A stretch of DNA of 64,000 bases. Source: Streptomyces carpinensis (GTDB taxonomy: Bacteria > Actinomycetota > Actinomycetes > Streptomycetales > Streptomycetaceae). The translations under genes and the position numbers were made by a program. Below, piece after piece: positions 36,643 to 44,761 of the stretch (the stretch's first letter is position 1; the number at the start of each line of letters is the position of its first letter). The notes beneath the pieces were generated by a model that made no database searches, was not told the origin of the DNA, and saw only the letters and a list, made by a program, of their open reading frames with translations. The stretch covers positions 20,787-84,786 of the forward strand of contig NZ_MUBM01000088.1 in assembly GCF_002154505.1 (NCBI RefSeq), written 5' to 3'.

Positions 36643-39338
36643 CCAGCCCCAGATCCGCCCGTCAGGAACTCGATCACAGCACGGGCGCGAACACCGCCAA
36701 GGCCGTGCGTACCGACGTCGCCCCCCGACGGGTCGCCGGTCCGCACAGATGGTGGGACTGGGTGCTGGTCGCCGACCCCGGACTGGGGCAGCTGCAGGCC
36801 GGCTGGCGGACGCTGGTCGCCATGGTCACCTCCCTCGCGGTCGGCTACGGCATGGCCCAGGCCCTCGCCGTCCCGACCATGATCGGCATGATGGTCGCCG
36901 GGATGATGGGCCTGATGAGCGCCTTCGCGGTGGCCGGCAACGACTGGATCCAGCTGGCCAGGCCCATCCTGTGGATGCCGTTCCCCTACACCGCGGTGCT
37001 CTGGCTCGCCGCGACCCTGCACGACGACCGTGCCCTGGAGATCGGCCTCGACGCCGCCGCGCTCGCCCTCACGTTCCTGCTGGCCCGGTTCGGCCCGCTG
37101 GCTCTGCTGACCGGCATGATGCTGTTCAACGGCCTGATGGTCGGCATCATCGCGGGCATTCCCCTGGCGATGGTGGGCAAGGCGTTCGCCGTCGCGCTGG
37201 TGTCCGCCGCCACGGTGCTGGTCACCCGGCTGCTGCTGTGCCACCCGATGCCGCGCGAGGACCTGCTCCGTACGCAGCGTGCCTTCGTCGTGGAGGCTCG
37301 TCGGCTGGCCGACATCACGGTCGACGCGCTGGACCCCGACGCCGACCTGAACCGGGTTGAGCGCCGGATGAACCGCTCGCTGCGCCGCCTGAACATCGTG
37401 ACGGTCACGATCGACGCGCGCCTCGCCCAGCCGGAGACCGCCACCGACCCCGCCGTGGCCGAACTGCTGCACCGGCACCTGTTCGACGCAGAGCTGGCCC
37501 TGCGCGGCATCGCCCAGGCGGTGCAGGCGCTCGCGGCCCAGTCGCCGCCCGAACAGCTACGCCGGACGCTGGTGGTGGGTCTGCTGCTGGCCCGCGACAC
37601 ACCGCCGGCTCAGGCCAGTGGGCTGCGGCCCGCGGTGGAGATGATCCGCGAGCAGGCCGACACGATCCTGCGGGATTCGCGGGCCGACCCGCAGGCCGCC
37701 GAGTCCGCCGCCCTCGCCCGCCGGGTCGCCGAACTGCTGGACTCCCTGGCCGACTCTCTCGTCAGCTGGCTGACGCTGGGCGAGCAGACACCCAGCAGCC
37801 CCACCGCGGTGCCGTTCCAGCCCGCCGTCGCGCTGGAGAACAACCGGATCCCCGGCTCGGCCGAGCCGATGCGGCGGGCACTCACCGCCCGGACGCAGAG
37901 CGGCTGGCAGCGCGCCATCCCCTTCCTACGCGCCCCAGTGCACGCAGCCGTGGCCGCCGCGATCGTCTGCCCGATCGCCGACGCCATCGACCCGCGGCGC
38001 TTCTACTGGGGTTTGGTCGGTGTGATGATCACGCTGTTCGGGACCAACACCACCCACGAGCGGCTGCGCAAGTTCGGCCACCGCATGATCGGCACCGCCG
38101 CCGGCGCGGTGATCGGCGTGCTCCTGCTGCATGTGACCGGCCAGCACGTCTACTGGACGCTCACCGTCATCGTTCTGGGCCTCTCGTTCGGCGCCTGGGG
38201 CATGCAGCGGGCCTACGCCCTGTGGGTCTTCGGGTTGGTCGTCGCGCTGGTCCAGCTCTACGGGCTGACCACGCCGGACGGCACGATGAACCACCTGCTC
38301 GGCGAACGCCTGCTTGAGAACGGCGTCGGCATCCTGATCGCGACGGCGTGCGCCGCGCTGATCTTCCCGCTGTCCACCCGGGCGGTCGTGCGCGAAGCCG
38401 AGCACGGGTATGTGCAGGCGATCCAGAAACTCCTCACCCAGGTCTCGGCCCGCTGGGAGGAGCCGGAGAGCCCGGTACGGCTGCGGGGCGCGGCACGAGC
38501 CGTCGACGTCGCGCTGTTCCAGGTCGCGGAGGCGTCCCGGCCCGTGGTGCGCATGCCGCTCGGCGTGCGCGGGCGCGGCCCGCACCACCGTATGGCCCTG
38601 CTGAACACGGCCGCCGCACACGCCAGGGCGCTGGCGGCCGCCGCGGACGTCGACATCGACCTCGCACCGGACCTGTCGGAGCGGGCCCGGTTCATCACAC
38701 GCACCTTCACCGATTCCCTGCGTGCGCTCGACCACCACCTCGCCAACGGCACCGCCCAGGGAGTCTGGCGCCGCGTCAGTCCGCTCGTCTGGGAGCTCCA
38801 GGCGGAGCTGCGGCACGCCGTTCCCGGTCCCCGCGTGCGACGGCTGCAGACCGCCCTGCACGAGCTGGACGCCCTCGACGAGGCACTGGCCGCGTTCGCC
38901 GAACAGTGCGGCCTTCCCCTGGCGGCCGACGCCGGCTGGGAACGCGGGCAGCCCGGTGCCATGAAGTGGCAGACTCACGCTGCGGCAACGGGCCGGGGCC
39001 GGCCACGCTCCTCGCAGCCCGCGGCCGCCCCTGCCGCCCACGCCGCGACGCCCACCATTACGCACGGTGCGGCCCGGACGGACCCCGCAGCCGCGGTGCC
39101 CGTAACCGGCTCGGTCCGCTGTGCCGCCCACCCCGGCGGGTGCCGCGCCCAGATCACCGTCATCAACGCGCGCGGGCAACGGGTCGCCCACACATACACC
39201 GACACGGGCCGCTACCGGCTCAGCCTGCCGCCGGGACACCACACCGTCGTCGTGTCGGCGCCCGAACACTCCCCGCTCGCCGAACCTGTCACGGTACGGG
39301 CGCCGCAACCGCACATACGGCTCGACATCCGCCTTTAG
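36639..39338 (+). CDS. FUSC-family membrane exporter with C-terminal carboxypeptidase-regulatory-like domain
   Basis: An 899-aa protein of the FUSC (fusaric-acid/aromatic-acid exporter, YccS-like) superfamily. It has an N-terminal block of about six helices (residues about 45-205), a long cytoplasmic helical region, a second helix block (about 425-590, including FYWGLVGVMITLFGTNTTHE) and another cytoplasmic domain. After an Ala/Pro-rich linker, the last 80 residues (VTGSVRCAAHPGGCRAQITV to IRLDIRL) form a CarboxypepD_reg-like beta-sandwich with DTGRYRLSLPPGHHTVVVSA. That extension is unusual for FUSC proteins. The TTG start is coupled to the MarR stop; GGAGG precedes it. Confidence 0.85.
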   Translation: MTSPRSARQELDHSTGANTAKAVRTDVAPRRVAGPHRWWDWVLVADPGLGQLQAGWRTLVAMVTSLAVGYGMAQALAVPTMIGMMVAGMMGLMSAFAVAGNDWIQLARPILWMPFPYTAVLWLAATLHDDRALEIGLDAAALALTFLLARFGPLALLTGMMLFNGLMVGIIAGIPLAMVGKAFAVALVSAATVLVTRLLLCHPMPREDLLRTQRAFVVEARRLADITVDALDPDADLNRVERRMNRSLRRLNIVTVTIDARLAQPETATDPAVAELLHRHLFDAELALRGIAQAVQALAAQSPPEQLRRTLVVGLLLARDTPPAQASGLRPAVEMIREQADTILRDSRADPQAAESAALARRVAELLDSLADSLVSWLTLGEQTPSSPTAVPFQPAVALENNRIPGSAEPMRRALTARTQSGWQRAIPFLRAPVHAAVAAAIVCPIADAIDPRRFYWGLVGVMITLFGTNTTHERLRKFGHRMIGTAAGAVIGVLLLHVTGQHVYWTLTVIVLGLSFGAWGMQRAYALWVFGLVVALVQLYGLTTPDGTMNHLLGERLLENGVGILIATACAALIFPLSTRAVVREAEHGYVQAIQKLLTQVSARWEEPESPVRLRGAARAVDVALFQVAEASRPVVRMPLGVRGRGPHHRMALLNTAAAHARALAAAADVDIDLAPDLSERARFITRTFTDSLRALDHHLANGTAQGVWRRVSPLVWELQAELRHAVPGPRVRRLQTALHELDALDEALAAFAEQCGLPLAADAGWERGQPGAMKWQTHAAATGRGRPRSSQPAAAPAAHAATPTITHGAARTDPAAAVPVTGSVRCAAHPGGCRAQITVINARGQRVAHTYTDTGRYRLSLPPGHHTVVVSAPEHSPLAEPVTVRAPQPHIRLDIRL

Positions 39339-39480
39339 ACGCAGTGCCGTTGCATTGGTGCTCCAGCGGCGTTTCGCCATCTGGCCTGGTCAGAGGCGGC
39401 GGAGGTGGTGAGGGGCGGTCCGGCAAGATCGCCCCTGGGGCAGCACCGGCTGCCTGCATCCCGGCGAGCCCGCGGCTCGG

Positions 39481-39665
39481 GTGCGGCATCGGCTTGGCTG
39501 GAACAAGGTGCCCGAGGTCACCGTCTGGTTCTGGATCACCAAGGTGTTGTGCACGACGGTCGGCGAGACCGCGGCCGACCTGTCGAACGGGAAGGCCGGC
39601 CTCGGGCTCACCGGCGTGTCGGTGCTGATGAGCGCCCTGCTGGCCTTCGTACTGGTTTGCGTCGG
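39481..39665 (+). pseudogene. Fragment of a COG4705-type membrane protein
   Basis: The frame reads NKVPEVTVWFWITKVLCTTV, GETAADLSNGKAGLGLTGVS and VLMSALLAFVLV. This is the first repeat of the COG4705 membrane-anchored family (KVPEVTxxFWxxKxLxTTxGExxxD). The remaining three repeats are absent, so the gene is truncated. Confidence 0.6.
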
Positions 39666-39850
39666 CAGCCCGCCTGCGATGACGTTTGCACACCGTCTGC
39701 CAGGGGCCGAACGCCTCGCGGGGCAGCATTGCGCAACCGCACGGCACAGCCGCTTGAAAGCGCCGCGACTGTGTCATGGCAGGCGGATGCGTGAGGTGGA
39801 GCCGTGACACGAAGCGCACAACGTGTCAGCCGGGTCTGAGCCGACTCTCC

Positions 39851-40867
39851 TCATGCGCGGTGCCTGCCGCGTTGCAGGCGGTCGTGACCGCCGCAGCAGA
39901 AGTCGGGCTCGCGCTGGTCATCTGCCGCCCGCGGTGCACTCGCGGTGCTGACGTGCGCCGCGCACAGCACCCGGTGCGCGCTGTCCATCATGTGATCACT
40001 GTCGGAAGCGGCATTGGCCAGGCTCGCGCAGCACACGGCCAGCAGGAGACCGCCCGTCACAAAGGGCAGCCTTCGGCGTGCGGGAGGCGGGGCCAGCAGT
40101 GCCCGTACGCGCTGCGGCACTGCCCCACCGGTCACGGCGAGTGCGGTGGGACGGGACGCACCGGCGGATGCAAGCGCGGCCCGCCCGACGGCGTGGGCGA
40201 CGACCGTGCGGTCGCCGACACGTTCCGCGGCTTCCTCGTCGGCCCAGCGTTCCAGGACAAATCCGCCGGCGGCGGCCAGCGGCCGCAGCAGTGGGTTCAG
40301 GGCGGCCGTGAGGCGCCAGAGGCCTTGGAAGAGGTGGTGACGGCCGCGCAGATGCGCCCGCTCGTGCGCGAGCAGTGCCTCGCGCTCGTCGTTGCCCAGA
40401 CAGCGCAGCATCCCGCGGGAGACCACGATCCGTCCTGGCGCGCCGGGCAACGCGAAGGCCAGCGGAGTGTCGTCGTCGACCACAGCCAGCTCAATCTCCC
40501 CGGGCAGGTCGGCACACTCCCGCCGCGCCCGGATGAGGTGACGGGCCTGGCGTATCGCCGCCACGCCCAGCGAGACGATGCCTGCGGTGAGCACCAGGGC
40601 GCTGCCGACCGCGACGACGAGGTAGACCGGGTCTTCGGCGCGCAGTGCGGCCACGGACCAGCGGCCCTCCTCCGCGATCTGCGGGATCTGTGCCACGCCG
40701 GTGAAGGCCAGCAGGGCGAGCGATCCTGTCCAGCCGACCGCTGTGACAAGCGCGGCGCAGGCCAGGGCCCAGGCAGCGGGGCGTGGGGGCAGCCGGCGCA
40801 CCATGCGGGGCGCGAGCACCGTGAGTGTGGCCGTGACGACGAACGGGACGTAGACGCTGATCAGCAC
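39851..40867 (-). CDS. M56-family (BlaR1-like) membrane zinc peptidase
   Basis: A 338-aa integral membrane metallopeptidase with N-terminal helices around residues 5-20, 33-58 and 80-105. The gluzincin motif is His168-Glu169-Arg-Ala-His172 (LLAHERAHLRGRHH), and a downstream Glu lies in ERWADEEA. It lacks the penicillin-binding sensor domain of BlaR1, as is usual for actinobacterial BlaI partners. The GTG start lies four bases after the BlaI stop. It probably cleaves or inactivates the BlaI repressor in response to a cell-envelope signal. Confidence 0.87.
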   Translation of the reverse strand: MLISVYVPFVVTATLTVLAPRMVRRLPPRPAAWALACAALVTAVGWTGSLALLAFTGVAQIPQIAEEGRWSVAALRAEDPVYLVVAVGSALVLTAGIVSLGVAAIRQARHLIRARRECADLPGEIELAVVDDDTPLAFALPGAPGRIVVSRGMLRCLGNDEREALLAHERAHLRGRHHLFQGLWRLTAALNPLLRPLAAAGGFVLERWADEEAAERVGDRTVVAHAVGRAALASAGASRPTALAVTGGAVPQRVRALLAPPPARRRLPFVTGGLLLAVCCASLANAASDSDHMMDSAHRVLCAAHVSTASAPRAADDQREPDFCCGGHDRLQRGRHRA

Positions 40868-40871
40868 CGGC

Positions 40872-41285
40872 TCACCGTTTCCTGCGCTCACCCTCGCCGT
40901 GTCCGCCGTGTTCGGACAGCAGCTGGTGCAACACATGCTCGTCCTGCGCGGAGAGTTCCGAGACGAAGCGGGCCAGCACCGCCTCGCGGTCGGGGATGCC
41001 CTCCAGCAGGGACCGCATGCGTTGGGCGGTGTGGGATGCCTCGTCGCGGGCCGGCTCGTAGACGTATCCGCGACCTTCGCGGTGCCTGACGACCATGCCC
41101 TTGTCGTGCAGCCGGGACAGAATGGTCAGGACTGTTGTGTAGGCCAGGTCGCCCGTCAGCCGTTCCCGGACCCGGCGTGCGGGCAGCGGGCCGTCCGCGG
41201 CCCAGAGCGCGGCGAGCACATCGTTTTCCAGCCGGCCTCGCGCCCGCCTGCCAGTCGCCCCGCGGGCTTCTCCTCGGTCTTCCAC
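40872..41285 (-). CDS. BlaI/MecI/CopY-family repressor
   Basis: A 137-aa winged-helix repressor. RLENDVLAALWAADGPLPAR and DLAYTTVLTILSRLHDKGMV are the DNA-binding helices, followed by the wing GRGYVYEP. The GTG start has AAGGAAGG upstream. It is followed directly by its M56 partner, forming the usual two-gene sensor/repressor unit. No antibiotic-resistance gene is adjacent, so the target operon is elsewhere or is the pair itself. Confidence 0.88.
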   Translation of the reverse strand: MEDRGEARGATGRRARGRLENDVLAALWAADGPLPARRVRERLTGDLAYTTVLTILSRLHDKGMVVRHREGRGYVYEPARDEASHTAQRMRSLLEGIPDREAVLARFVSELSAQDEHVLHQLLSEHGGHGEGERRKR

Positions 41286-41422
41286 CGTCCGCCTTCCTTC
41301 GCCAAGCGCCCGCAAAGAGTACCCGGCCGCTACTACGCCCCGGTGCTGTGGACCTGCTGGAACGGGGGCCGGAGAGCACACGCCACCCCGGAGTCCGTGC
41401 ACCGCAATCGCGGTGAGGCCCT

Positions 41423-42316
41423 CTACGGCCGTCCGTACGGCACCGGTCGACCGGTGAACGCGTCCAGCAGCACACGGTCGCCGAGCGGCCGGTCCAGGTT
41501 CACCGTCACCATCTCGCGGAGCGCCTGGTCGGTGCAGGGACCCTCCTTCGTCCCGACGACGGACGCGGACAGCACGACGCTCCCGTCCGTCTCCAGCACA
41601 TCCACGGCAGGACCGTCGTCGCAGGCCCCGTGGTCGGCGATCACCGTGACGGACCGGCCGTCCCCCGCCGTCCCGACCAGCCGCGGAAGCGGCTGCAACG
41701 TGTCGCTGGGCCCCTGCGCGACCGGCTCGACCGGCGGCGTGGAAGGCTTGAACGGGTGGACGGCGGCCTGCTTGAGCGGAGTGTCGTAGCCGTCCAGGGT
41801 GAAAAGCCAGGCCGGGACGGTCGCCGGGCCGCGGCTGGTGGCCAGGGTCATCTCCCCCAGCTTCGCCCCGGTCACGATCAAGCGCGGTCCGTCGTCGCTG
41901 CCATGGGCCACTGCCTCGTACGCCTCCTGCGCCTCCATCAGCGGCAGCGTGAGCGAGTCTCCGCTCTCCCACTTCACCCGGCCGTCCTTCCGCGGCGCGG
42001 CGGGGAGTCGGCCGTGCAGGGTGAAGTTGTGGTTCCCGTAGGCCTGCTTGTCGGCTGCGTCATGGAAGGCGTCCTCGGGCAGTTGGACCCCCTCTTCGGT
42101 CGGGTAGTAGCCCTTCCGCCAAGCCCGGGCGGCCTCGGAGCCGTCCCAAGCGTCGGCGACCTGACGAGCGCGGGCCTCCGCCACGGGGCTGGGGCCAAAG
42201 ACGCGGGACTGAGCGCCACGACCGCTGCCCTGTTCGCTGCCGCAGCCGGTGACGGCCCCGCCCGCTGCGGCGGACAGGGCGAGGACGAGGAACAATCGGG
42301 CGGTGCGTGCGGACAT
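41423..42316 (-). CDS. Putative lipoprotein, unknown function
   Basis: A 297-aa secreted lipoprotein. The signal sequence ends AVTGC, with lipidated Cys at about residue 24. The mature part is soluble, with conserved-looking segments (NHNFTLHGRLPAAP, ESGDSLTLPLMEAQEAYEAV, VPAWLFTLDGYDTPLKQAAV). It has two widely spaced late Cys (ADHGACDDG; KEGPCTDQAL) that could form a disulfide. AGGGGGA precedes the ATG. It lies upstream of the BlaI/M56 pair on the same strand, with a 137-base gap. I cannot name its family. Confidence 0.75.
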   Translation of the reverse strand: MSARTARLFLVLALSAAAGGAVTGCGSEQGSGRGAQSRVFGPSPVAEARARQVADAWDGSEAARAWRKGYYPTEEGVQLPEDAFHDAADKQAYGNHNFTLHGRLPAAPRKDGRVKWESGDSLTLPLMEAQEAYEAVAHGSDDGPRLIVTGAKLGEMTLATSRGPATVPAWLFTLDGYDTPLKQAAVHPFKPSTPPVEPVAQGPSDTLQPLPRLVGTAGDGRSVTVIADHGACDDGPAVDVLETDGSVVLSASVVGTKEGPCTDQALREMVTVNLDRPLGDRVLLDAFTGRPVPYGRP

Positions 42317-42848
42317 GGGTCCCCCTGAAGCCGATGGTGACGAGCACACGCTTCGCGGTGTGGGCTCGCGGCGTGTCGCTCCTATGACGTGACACACCGG
42401 GACCGGGTTTCGTTCGGCGCGCCCCGGAGGTCCCTGCCCCTAGCTGGTGGTGCCGGCCTCGGCGTGATCAGAGCGAGCTGTAGGCCGCAGGAGACGCGGC
42501 CTCGCTAAGCAGTCGGCCCGCTGGAGGTGCACAGTGCTGCGCAGGCCACCAGCGTCCATTGCGCACTCCACGGCACAGCAGGAACTACCCATTGCGCAGG
42601 CCCGACCATGACGGCCAGGACCCCGCCAGGCACGACAACAACACGTCAGCGCAGTGCGCAGCCCGCCGACCGGAGATTGCGCGGCACCCGGCACCGCTGC
42701 GCATCGGCCCGGCCGGTGGCGCCGCGCGCGACTGCACGGCCGCGCAGCCACGGCGGGGTCTGTGGGGGATTCGTCCGGCTGATGGTGCCGGCGCGTCATC
42801 GACGTGGATCAATGCAGACCGTGGCGGGACGCGGGAGTGCTCAGAGCA
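42317..42848. other. Gene-free stretch between two lipoprotein genes
   Basis: No supported gene. The short word ATTGCGC recurs several times (near 42568, 42593 and 42676), without symmetry or regular spacing. Confidence 0.35.
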
Positions 42849-43241
42849 TCACTCCGGCACCGTGTCCTCGCAGCTCTCCGAAACTCTCACCACGCCGAAG
42901 ACCACCGGGAAATGAGTGATCTGCTGGTTCGGGTCCGGCTTGGAGTTGCAGATCTTCCACTCAGCCGGGTCGTCCACCGGACGGTCCCGCCCGCTCGCGT
43001 CCTCGAAGATCATGTCGATTTCGGAACTCATCTGCTCCTGCGCACGCCCGGCGTTGCCACCGACGACGTCGGGCATGACGGCGGCGACCGGCTCCGGGTT
43101 TGCCGAGCGGTGCGTCTCGCCCGATCCCGAGCCGGCAGACGTGCCCGCAGGGACCGCCGGCGCGGACGACGCGCCGCAGGCGGTGACCGAGGCCAGGAGC
43201 GTGACGGCGAAGGCGGATCTCAGGAGCTTGGTGCTGGTCAT
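42849..43241 (-). CDS. Small lipoprotein with a PASTA-like segment
   Basis: A 130-aa exported lipoprotein. The signal ends SVTAC (Cys about 22). After a Ser/Gly-rich linker, AVMPDVVGGNAGRAQEQM resembles the opening of a PASTA repeat (xxPxVxGxxxxxAxxxL). Late Cys residues in WKICNSKPDPNQQI and ESCEDT could form a disulfide. PASTA-like modules often touch peptidoglycan or lipid II, so a cell-wall role is plausible but inferred. Confidence 0.72.
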   Translation of the reverse strand: MTSTKLLRSAFAVTLLASVTACGASSAPAVPAGTSAGSGSGETHRSANPEPVAAVMPDVVGGNAGRAQEQMSSEIDMIFEDASGRDRPVDDPAEWKICNSKPDPNQQITHFPVVFGVVRVSESCEDTVPE

Positions 43242-43504
43242 GTCTCCCCCATTTGACGGCAGTTCAGAGCAGTCTCCACGGTGCATGAAGGGGAAGCACC
43301 ATTTCCTTGATCACGATTCGAAGACCACCGCGGGTCGGCAGCCGGCACCACGGCCGCCTTTGCTCGGCCGGTTGAGCCCTGACCGCGCCGGTCTGGCGCA
43401 CCCGGACCGCGACAACCCCGACCTGCAGGTTCAGGGTGCACATCGTTCACTGGCCGACCGGCTCTTCACGCAATCCGAGCCCGTCGGCCCAGGCAACCCG
43501 CTTG

Positions 43505-43541
43505 TTGACCTCGACTAGATACTCAGTGTAGATACTGAGGT
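43505..43541 (+). promoter_or_regulatory. PadR promoter with overlapping operator
   Basis: TTGACC (43505-43510) and TAGATA (43529-43534) are 18 bases apart, ending just before the ATG at 43542 without a ribosome site, so the transcript may be leaderless. An inverted repeat CTCAGT...ACTGAG (43522-43539) covers the -10 box, the expected place for PadR autorepression. Confidence 0.5.
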
Positions 43542-44066
43542 ATGACTGTTCCTCTGGCCCTCCTCGGACTCCTCGAACGGGAGTCGAGCCACGGCTACGA
43601 CCTCAAGCGCGACTACGACACCTACTTCGGCCGGGGTAAGCCGCTGCCCGCCGGGCAGGTCTACTCGACCCTGGGCCGGCTCGCCCGCGACGGGAAGGTC
43701 GAGATCGGCGAGACCGGGCCTGGGTCGGGGCCGGACCGCAAGCGCTACGTGATCACCGAGCTCGGGGTCACGCAGGTCGAGAGCTGGCTGACCGAGCCCG
43801 TTGCGGGTGAACCACACCTGCAGACGGTGCTGTTCACAAAGGTCGTTCTGGCGGTGCTGCTCGAGCGCGACCCCCGCGTGTACCTCGACATCCAGCGCGC
43901 GGCCCACATGGAGCGGATGAGGGAGCTGACCGAACTGCGCCGGACCGGCAGCACGATCGACTCGCTGCTGGCCGATCACGGCGTGTTCCACCTGGAGGCC
44001 GATCTTCGGTGGATGGACCAGACCGTGGCACGGCTCGCGGCTCTGACAGCGGAGGTGCGCTCATGA
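43542..44066 (+). CDS. PadR-family transcriptional repressor
   Basis: A 174-aa regulator. The N-terminal winged helix is LALLGLLERESSHGYDLKRD, with PLPAGQVYSTLGRLARDGKV as the recognition part. The C-terminal helical half (Vir_C-like) carries the dimerisation segment HMERMRELTELRRTG. Its stop overlaps the ATPase start (ATGA), so repressor and transporter form one operon. Confidence 0.9.
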   Translation: MTVPLALLGLLERESSHGYDLKRDYDTYFGRGKPLPAGQVYSTLGRLARDGKVEIGETGPGSGPDRKRYVITELGVTQVESWLTEPVAGEPHLQTVLFTKVVLAVLLERDPRVYLDIQRAAHMERMRELTELRRTGSTIDSLLADHGVFHLEADLRWMDQTVARLAALTAEVRS

Positions 44067-44761
44067 GTTCGGACGATGGCTTCCTCGTGCAAGCGCGGGA
44101 TGCTGTCCTGTCGTTCGGGCAGACGCCCGCGCTGCAGGGCGCGAACCTCTCCGCCCGCGCCGGCGAGATCCTCGCCGTCACCGGCCCGAGCGGCTCCGGC
44201 AAGTCCACGCTGCTGCACTGCCTGGCCGGGATCCTCGTCCCCGACTCCGGCGAGATCTGGTACGACGGCCGCCGCATCGACACCCAGGGCGAGCCCGAAC
44301 GCAGCACGATGCGCCGGGATCACTTCGGCTTCGTCTTCCAGTTCGGTCAGCTCGTCCCCGAGCTGACCGCCGAGGAGAACGTCGCCCTGCCGCTGCTGCT
44401 CGCCAAGTCCCGCAGGGCGAGCGCGCTGGCCGAGGCCCGGTCGTGGTTCGGGCGGCTCGGCCTGGACGGCCTTGAGGGGCGCCGGTCCGGCGAACTCTCC
44501 GGCGGGCAGGCACAGCGTGTCGCCCTGGCCCGCGCCCTGGTCTCCCGGCCCAAGGTGCTGTTCGCCGACGAGCCGACCGGGGCGCTCGACTCGCTCACCG
44601 GCGAGCACGTGATGGACCTGCTGGTCGCCTCCGCACGGGAGGAGGGCACCACCGTCGTCCTCGTCACGCACGAGCCGCGGGTGGCCGCCTACGCGAACCG
44701 CGAAGTCATCGTCCGCGACGGCAAGGTCACGCCGCTCTTCGTCGAACGGCTCACCTCGTGA
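44063..44761 (+). CDS. ABC transporter ATP-binding protein (MacB/LolD-type)
   Basis: A 232-aa ATPase. It has Walker [10 protein letters not shown], the Q-loop in [18 protein letters not shown] (the hallmark of the MacB/FtsE class), signature LSGGQAQR, Walker [13 protein letters not shown] and switch VTHEPRV. It pairs with the FtsX-domain permease encoded immediately downstream, the two genes overlapping by four bases. Confidence 0.92.
   Translation: MSSDDGFLVQARDAVLSFGQTPALQGANLSARAGEILAVTGPSGSGKSTLLHCLAGILVPDSGEIWYDGRRIDTQGEPERSTMRRDHFGFVFQFGQLVPELTAEENVALPLLLAKSRRASALAEARSWFGRLGLDGLEGRRSGELSGGQAQRVALARALVSRPKVLFADEPTGALDSLTGEHVMDLLVASAREEGTTVVLVTHEPRVAAYANREVIVRDGKVTPLFVERLTS

Noticed and set aside
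41286..41345. Possible BlaI operator (TACTAC) upstream of the BlaI gene
   Set aside because: Only a half-site is present and the inverted partner is missing.
42560..42690. Repeated ATTGCGC words
   Set aside because: Irregular spacing, imperfect copies and no symmetry; not a repeat array or CRISPR.
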